A stretch of DNA of 64,000 nt. Origin: Adiantum capillus-veneris. Lineage: Eukaryota; Streptophyta; Polypodiopsida; Polypodiales; Pteridaceae. How positions within the stretch are numbered: position 1 is the stretch's first letter; every line of letters starts with the position of its first letter. The notes under the pieces were generated by a model. That model was not told the origin of the DNA. It ran no database searches and was given only the letters and a program-made list of their open reading frames with translations. Positions 58,066-64,000 of this stretch are shown one piece after another. The position numbers and the translations under genes are program-made. Location of the stretch: contig CM043946.1 in assembly GCA_014529385.2 (NCBI GenBank), forward strand, positions 36,645,558 through 36,709,557, given 5' to 3'.

Positions 58066-59498
58066 GTTGTAGTTTTTCATCTTCGACAAACTGCAAAGCT
58101 TTGGTGGAAAGCTTACCTTAAACAGCGAACAAAGGTTACTCCAATCACTTGGGAGGAATTCAAAACGCAAGCGTAAAAAAGATACTATACTCCACACTAT
58201 GAAATGGATAAAAAGATGGATTTTTACAAGTTTTAGCAGAAACCTAAGGACGAGCCAAGTCTTACTGTACATGAGTATAAGGACAAGTTTATGCGACTTC
58301 ACAAGTATGCACCTGAAGTAGAAGGAGAGGTATTGACAAAAAAATTTATCGAAGGGCTACGTAAAGATCTGTATTATCAAGTAAAGGGTGCGGGAGCTAC
58401 TGATTTTCTGGATGCTATTGCGAAGACCAAAAATTATGAGAAGAAGGTGAAGTATGAGACCCACAACCCTACTTCAAGCAGAATTATATCTACCAGGAAT
58501 AGAACGCAGAAAAGGCCTTTTCTGTCAACACCTCAGACAAACACTGAATTTTCTTGAAGGTATTTTACAAATAATCAGAGAAGACAACCTAGTAATTTTT
58601 CAAATCACAATCAGAATTTCAATCGAAATCAGAGTACAAATCAGAATGCTGTAAACAACCGCAATCAAAATTCGGGTCAGAATAATGCAAATCAGAATCA
58701 AAGAAAACGACCACCGCTACGGTGGCAACATGATCGTGCTTTTCTAGAACGAGCAAGGAAATTTGGGGTGTGTTTTCGTTGCGGTGAGCAGGGTCACAAG
58801 ACGTTCGAATGTCCAAATAAGGAGATCGATAAGACGATTCTTGCACAAATGGAAACCAATATCAATGCGATGGACACTACGATTGAGGAAGCAAGCGAGG
58901 AAGGGAAGTGCTCTGAAATTCCTATGAAATGTATGACAACGTCTGTGCATCATTTAAAGGCATCTGTTATAAGAATTCGGGGTAAGATAGGAACTGAAAT
59001 TGTGAATTTTCTCATTGATTCGGGTAGTACGCATTGTTTTATGTCTAATAAGCTTGCGCAGACTTTGAAATTGAATTCTAATTTCCACGTTAGGAGACCT
59101 GTAGAATTGGCTAATGGGAAGAAACATTATACATAGGGTCATATTCAAAACTTACCTTTTTTGTTGAATAAAGAGAAACATTCAGGAGAATTTTATGTTA
59201 TTGGCATGGGTGAACGAATTGTAATTCTAGGAATGGATTGGTTGGCTGCGAATTATGCATTGATTGATTGTGAGAAGGGTAAAATTGGTTTTTAAAAACA
59301 GAGATGGTTATGCGATTAAAGCTAAGGAGAGAGATAGTAAATCACTTCTGATTTCTTCCATGAAACGTTTGAGGGGGGTGAGACAAGGGTGTGAGACGTT
59401 TCTTGTGTTTGCTAATGAGATTAAAGAAGAATCTGGGGATAAACAGAAAGAGACAAATCCAGAATTTGTAGAGGATCTCATACGTGAATTTAAGGATG

Positions 59499-59500
<2 letters not shown>
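58066..59500 (+). pseudogene. gag: Chromovirus gag 3' part and protease, first copy
   Basis: Resumes the gag domain (VVVFHLRQTAKLWWKAYLKQ). In-frame stops follow at TAA 58174, TAG 58234 and TGA 58555 without loss of frame. An Asn/Gln-rich linker leads to the CCHC knuckle CFRCGEQGHKTFEC (58768-58810) and the protease loop LIDSGSTHCFM. TAG 59134-59136 and a frameshift near 59290 ('ggtttttaaaaac') break the end. The copy runs into a CT microsatellite at 59503 exactly where the second copy continues into RT. Confidence 0.85.
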
Positions 59501-59502
<2 letters not shown>

Positions 59503-59553
<51 letters not shown>

Positions 59554-59676
59554 TGACTAAGCAACCCCCCCCCCCTTCCTTGTCGCGCCCACTGTCACCT
59601 ACCCCCCCCTCCCGGGTCTCGTGCTCATCCTCATCCCGCCCCCCCCGCGCGTTTCCTGCCATACACCCAAATTTTT
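59503..59676. repeat. CT microsatellite and C-rich filler at a duplication junction
   Basis: About 24 CT dinucleotides, then C-runs (CCCCCCCCCC near 59566), join the two copies of the gag/protease segment. The filler has no match elsewhere in the window. Confidence 0.85.
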
Positions 59677-60560
59677 CAAATGAGAATCAGAGTACAAATC
59701 AAAATGCTGTAAACAACCGCAATCAAAATTCGCATCAGAATAATGCAAATCAGAATCAAAGAAAACGACCACCGCTACGGTGGCAACATGATCGTGCTTT
59801 TCTAGAACGAGCAAGGAAATTTGGGGTGTGTTTTCGTTGCGGTGAGCAGGGTCACAAGACGTTCAAAATTCCAAATAAGGAGATCGATAAGACGGTTCTT
59901 GCACGAATGGAAACCAATATGAATGCGATGGACACTACGATTGAGAAAGCAAGGGAGGAAGGGGAGTGCTCTGAAATTCCTATGAAATGTATGACAACGT
60001 CTGTGCATCATTTAAAGGCATCTGTTATAAGAATTTGGGGTAAGATAAGAACTGAAATTGTGAATTTTCTCATTGATTTGGGTAGTACGCATTGTTTTAT
60101 GTCTAATAAGCTTGCGTAGACTTTGAAATTGAATTCTGATTTCCACGTTAGGAGACCTGTAGAATTGGCTAATGGGAAGAAACATTATACATAGGGTCAT
60201 ATTCAAAACTTACCTTTTTTGCTGAATAAAGAGAAACATTCAGGAGAATTTTATGTTATGGGCATGGGTGAACGAATTGTAATTCTAGGAATGGATTGGT
60301 TGGTTGCGAATTATGCATTGATTGATTGTGAGAAGGGTAAAATTGGTTTTTAAAAACAGAGATGGTCATGCGATTAAAGCTGAGGAGAGAGATAGTAAAT
60401 CACTTCTGATTTCTGCCATGAAACTTTTGAGGGGGCTGAGACAAGGGTGTGAGACGTTTCTTGTGTTTGCTAATGAGATTAAAGAAGAATCTGGGGATAA
60501 ACAGAAAGAGATAAATCCAGAATTTGTAGAGGATCTGATACATGAATTTAAGGATGTGTT
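59677..60560 (+). repeat. Duplicated gag/protease segment, second copy
   Basis: Repeats about 58615-59503 with roughly 2-3% differences by eye. Both copies share the stop after HYT (59134 and 60193) and the frameshift at 'ggtttttaaaaac', so these lesions preceded the duplication. In this copy the zinc knuckle has lost its last Cys (KTFKIP for KTFECP), and the protease loop reads LIDLGST, replacing the Ser next to the catalytic Asp. Confidence 0.88.
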
Positions 60561-61270
60561 TTTGGACGATCTTTATGATATGCCTCCACCTAGAGCGGTA
60601 GACCATGCCATAGATCTATATCCAGGAGCAACACCTTATTCAAGGGCTCTATACAGACTCAATATTGATGAGCTGAAAGAGCTCAAGATACAACTTGATG
60701 ATCTTTTGAAAAAGGGTTTCATTAAACCTAGTGTATCTCCTTGGGGTAGTCCTGTGTTATTCCAAAGGAAAAAGGATGGTACATATAGGTTATGCATTGA
60801 CTATAGGGGATTAAACAAATAGACCATTAAGAACAAATATCCTCTTCCTCACATAGATGAATTGCTTACCCAATTGAGTGGTGCCATAATATTTTCAAAG
60901 ATTGACCTTCGTTCTGGCTACCATCAAATCCGCATTAAGGCCGAGGACATTCCAAAGACCGCTTTTTGTACACGATATGGGCATTATGAATTTACAGTTC
61001 CTGCTTTTGGTTTGACTAATGCACCAACAACTTTCATGTGCTTAATGAATAGTATTTTTCACCCGTATCTTGATGACTTAATTTTGGTATTCTTGGATGA
61101 TATTTTTGTGTATTCTAAGAATGAAGAAGATCATGCATTGCATCGAAAGAAAACATTTGAAGTTTTGTGTGAACATAAATTGTATGCCAAAGCAAGTAAG
61201 TGTTCTTTTGCAAAGGATCAGATTGTGTATTTGGGAAGAGTGATTTCTAAAGAGGGGATTTTTCTAAGAC
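60540..61270 (+). pseudogene. pol: Chromovirus reverse transcriptase
   Basis: RT blocks in order: [30 protein letters not shown], then TAG at 60820-60822 (CAG fits), [24 protein letters not shown], and the catalytic [10 protein letters not shown] box (FLDD for YLDD). The frame is lost near 61262, where a small deletion or insertion removes the 'VDPxKI' region expected before VEWKTP. RT copies the element RNA into DNA; this copy cannot encode it intact. Confidence 0.88.
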
Positions 61271-62064
61271 TATTGTGGAGTGGAAAACACCTAAGTCAGT
61301 AAGGGATGTAAGAAGCTTTATGGGTCTAGCACAATATGAGAGAGCACACATTAAAGATTTCTCTAAGATAGCAAGTCCTTTGACCGAATTGACCAAGAAA
61401 GACAAGGGTTTTGTGTGGACTTCTAGCTATGAGACTGCTTTTGAGACCCTGAAGGCTAAAATAGCGGAAAATTGTGTTTTAAAAGTTCCTGAGATGGGCA
61501 AACCATTTGTTGTGTTCTGTGACACTAGTGGTGAACAATTAGGTTGTGTTTTGACACAAGAAGGAAGAGTGGTTGCATATGAGTCTAGGAAATTAAGACG
61601 ACATGAATTGAACTATGCAACACATGATCTAAAATTGCTTGTTGTTGTTCATGCATTGAAGCATCGGCGTCATCTTTTGCTTGGTGTAAAATTTGAATTG
61701 CGTACTGATCACCAAAGCTTGAAGTATATTTTCACTCAGCCATTGTTAAATAATAGACAAAGAAGATGGATTGAATTGTTGGTTGAGTATGACTTTGATT
61801 TGAAGTATTCGTGTGGAAAAGAAAATAAAGTTGCAGATGCATTGAATCGTAGGCCTATGTGTAATTTGTTGACTGTTGTGCGTTCTAATTTGATTGATGA
61901 TATACATGCTGAAGTTGAAAGTGATTCTTTTTATATGCCTATTTTGAAATTCTTGCGTGAAAATATTGGTGAGATGTATGAGAGCAGATATCACTTGTAT
62001 AAGGGAAATCTGTATTGTTATGATTGCTTGTGTATTCCTGCAAATTCTGCTTTTAAGAGTAAAA
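61271..62064 (+). pseudogene. pol: Chromovirus RNase H
   Basis: VRSFMGLAQYERAHIKDFSKIASPL is the connection. It is followed by the RNase H segment FVVFCDTSGEQLGCVL (first Asp), the ESRKLRRHELNYATHDLKLL block and ELRTDHQSLKYI. The tether ends at KVADALNRRP. The frame stays open until a frameshift just before the SGHPG motif of integrase. Confidence 0.85.
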
Positions 62065-63320
62065 TTCTGCATGTCATAATTCACCTTTTTCTGGTCATCC
62101 TGGATTGAATAAGACATATGAAAAGATTAAAAGTTCATTCTTTTGGCCGCGTATGAAATTGGATGTTAAGAATTATGTGCGTGAGTGCTTTCAATGTCAA
62201 CAAGTTAAGATTGAACATAAGAGGATGCTTGGTGACCTACAACCCTTAGACATTCCTTTACAGAAGTGGGAGTCTATATATATCCATGGACTTTATCATT
62301 AGACTTCATACTACTCATGGAGGGTATGATTCGATCTTTGCGGTGGTAGATAGACTCACAAAACAAGCTCACTTCTTTCCTGTAAAAATAACTGATACTA
62401 CATTTACCATTGCATGCTTGTTTGTGAAAGAGATATTTCATTTTCATGGCATGCCCAAGAGTATAGTGTCTGACAGAGATTCTAAGTTCACTTCTCATTT
62501 CTGGAGAGCGACTTTTGACTCTATGGGTACCCAGTTACGCATGTCTACTGCTTTTCATCCTCAAACTGATGGGGAAACGGAGAGAGTGAATCGTATTTTA
62601 GAAGATATGTTACAAATGTATATCAATGAAAACCAATCTAATTGGAATGAATATCTGCCTCTGGTTGAATTTGCATATAACAGTTCATATCATACATCTA
62701 TTAGGATGACTCTGTTTGAGGCAATGTATGGCTACAACTGTCCAACACCTATTAATTTCCTTAACTCGAGGAATAAGGTAGAATTGTCACGTGAGATGCT
62801 TGAGAAAATGGATAGCGAGTTGTCCAAAATGAGGGGGAATATTAGAAAAGCTCAAAAGAGATATAAATTGTATTATGACAAGAAACATCGTGTTGTGGAG
62901 TATGAAACTGGTGATATGGCTTTCTTAAAGGTTATTCCTCAGAAGTATCATTTGATTCTTGGAAAGGATGGAAGATTGTCTCCACGATTTGTTGGTCCAT
63001 TTAAAATTTTGAAGCGCATTGGTTCATTAGCTTGCAAATTGGAATTACCTTCTCATGTTAAAGTGCATCCTGTATTTCATGTGAGTTTATTGAAAAAGTA
63101 TGTTCCTAATGTGCATCATGTTTTACAGGACAACTCTAAGTTGAAAGATGACGGAACATGGACAGTAGAACCAGACTTAGTGCTAGATAGGCGTGCTAAA
63201 CATATGAGAAATAGAGACATTGTGGAAGTTTTGTTTAAGTGGCAGAACTATCCAGTAGAGGTTGCATCATGGGTTGATCTTAGTGTTTTGCAAAGAGAAT
63301 TTCCCTCCTTCCAACTCTGA
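62065..63320 (+). pseudogene. pol: Chromovirus integrase with chromodomain
   Basis: The zinc-finger region carries GHPGLNKTYEKIKSSFFWP and CFQCQQVK, then the frame shifts at a TA-repeat (62276-62283, 'tatatatatcc'). The catalytic core is open from 62286: MDFIIRLH (first Asp), IVSDRDSKFTS (second Asp), and DGETERVNRILE (Glu). The GPY/F region has PRFVGPFKIL. The last about 50 residues (VEVLFKWQNYPVEVASWVDLSVLQREFP) are a chromodomain, which in chromoviruses steers integration to heterochromatin. TGA at 63318-63320. Confidence 0.9.
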
Positions 63321-63336
63321 GGACAAAGTTAATTTT

Positions 63337-63349
63337 GAAAAGGGGAGAA
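63337..63349 (+). other. Chromovirus polypurine tract
   Basis: GAAAAGGGGAGAA directly before the TG of the 3' LTR. Confidence 0.85.
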
Positions 63350-64000
63350 TGTAACAGGACTTGATTTTTGAAGTGCTTTAGCAATAAATGTTGTTTTTCT
63401 AGGAAGTTTTGGTCGTTTTAAAGTTGGTCCACTGTGTAGAAGGATGTGTGGATTGTTTTCGTCCAATAAAATTTTTTGAGCCAAAAGGCACTTTCTGGGT
63501 TATTTTTGAAGGTGTTAACATGTGATTTTGGAAAAGTGATGTATGAAGCGATTGAAGCCAGTGTTATAAAGAACAACTTTGGTTTTCTGAGTTTTTAGAT
63601 ATTTTGATGTTTTGATGCTCGTTGAAGGCCAAAGATTAAGGAAAAAGTGAAATTTGTTGTTTTTGCATCCTTTTTGTAGAAAATGTTGTTTTGCAGGTTG
63701 ATTTTTAGAAAATCAGAGCAAGCTATGGAAATTTTGTATCAGATAGCCATCGAAGAGAGCAACAAGAGCAACAAGATTGTGTGAGACGGACTTGGGCTGT
63801 TCTGGCTTCGTTTGGGAGTTATGTTTAGTTCAAGACAACTAGAAATTTTAGGACTTAAAAAAATAATTAAAAAAACTTTTTAAAATCCAACCTTTACGGA
63901 TCGCTTCGCGATCACGTTCTTATCTTATTCTCACAGGTATACTTGGTGCGAAAATCGAGTTGATGAATGCCTAAAAAATGGCTATTTTGAGAAGTTGCAT
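63350..64000 (+). repeat. Chromovirus 3' LTR (runs off the window)
   Basis: Begins TGTAACAGGACTTG, typical of plant chromovirus LTRs (TGTAACA). From 63491 it matches the 5' LTR at 3361-3888. About 260 more bases would be expected beyond the window, by comparison with the 5' LTR. Confidence 0.9.

Noticed and set aside
34705-60822. Reassigned genetic code (TAA/TAG/TGA as Gln/Arg)
   Set aside because: Other genes here end normally at the same stops, the transposase frame is free of internal stops, and land plant nuclei use the standard code; deamination explains the pattern.

Overview
The window is nuclear DNA from a large, repeat-rich eukaryotic genome, almost certainly a land plant. The evidence is a Tekay/Del-type chromovirus with a chromodomain, a dual-RNase-H (Tat-like) gypsy element, an En/Spm (CACTA) element, GT-AG introns and very long AT-rich non-coding stretches. 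The species cannot be read from the sequence; a seed-free plant such as a fern would fit. No rRNA or tRNA gene and no clearly intact ordinary host gene was found. Nearly everything is transposon, satellite or captured coding sequence.

Layout. 1-3360 holds decayed repeat sequence with a gypsy integrase relic. 3361-4702 and 58066-64000 are the two halves of one chromovirus: a 5'-truncated 5' LTR, primer-binding site and gag start on the left; gag, protease, RT, RNase H, integrase, chromodomain and 3' LTR on the right. Between them, 4703-58061 (53,359 bp) behaves as one inserted DNA element. It has perfect 16-bp terminal inverted repeats (AAGACCATATTAGGTA) and a 4-bp target duplication (AAAG), and removing the insert plus one AAAG rejoins the gag frame at the expected place.

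Inside the 53-kb element, from left to right: an intact 1060-codon DDE-type transposase-like gene on the minus strand (5040-8222); a 316-bp satellite; an AT-rich gene-free region; a long array of about 360/440-bp units, split at 19660 by a young gypsy element with 2.67-kb LTRs (19660-30926); and a plus-strand split gene. Its exons (33587-34779, 34864-36244, 38841-39401, 40040-41239 and possibly 54613-55388) join in matching phases. They encode a ParB-like DGQH domain, a methyltransferase-like region, a SET domain and one or two FCP1/NLI-type phosphatase domains. Minus-orientation satellite arrays follow, containing a CACTA element at 45121-52741 with AAG target duplications. A short motif, GGACAAGTGGTGGACC, recurs through arrays and introns and changes orientation near 42 kb.

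Reading: the 53-kb insert looks like a giant cut-and-paste transposon with its own transposase and a large chromatin/DNA-modification-like cargo gene, later invaded by a retrotransposon and a CACTA element. The transposase frame is open throughout. The cargo gene has about six in-frame stops but no frameshift seen, and each stop can be explained by a C-to-T change. Order of events: the chromovirus landed first, then the giant element, and the gypsy and CACTA elements landed later inside it.
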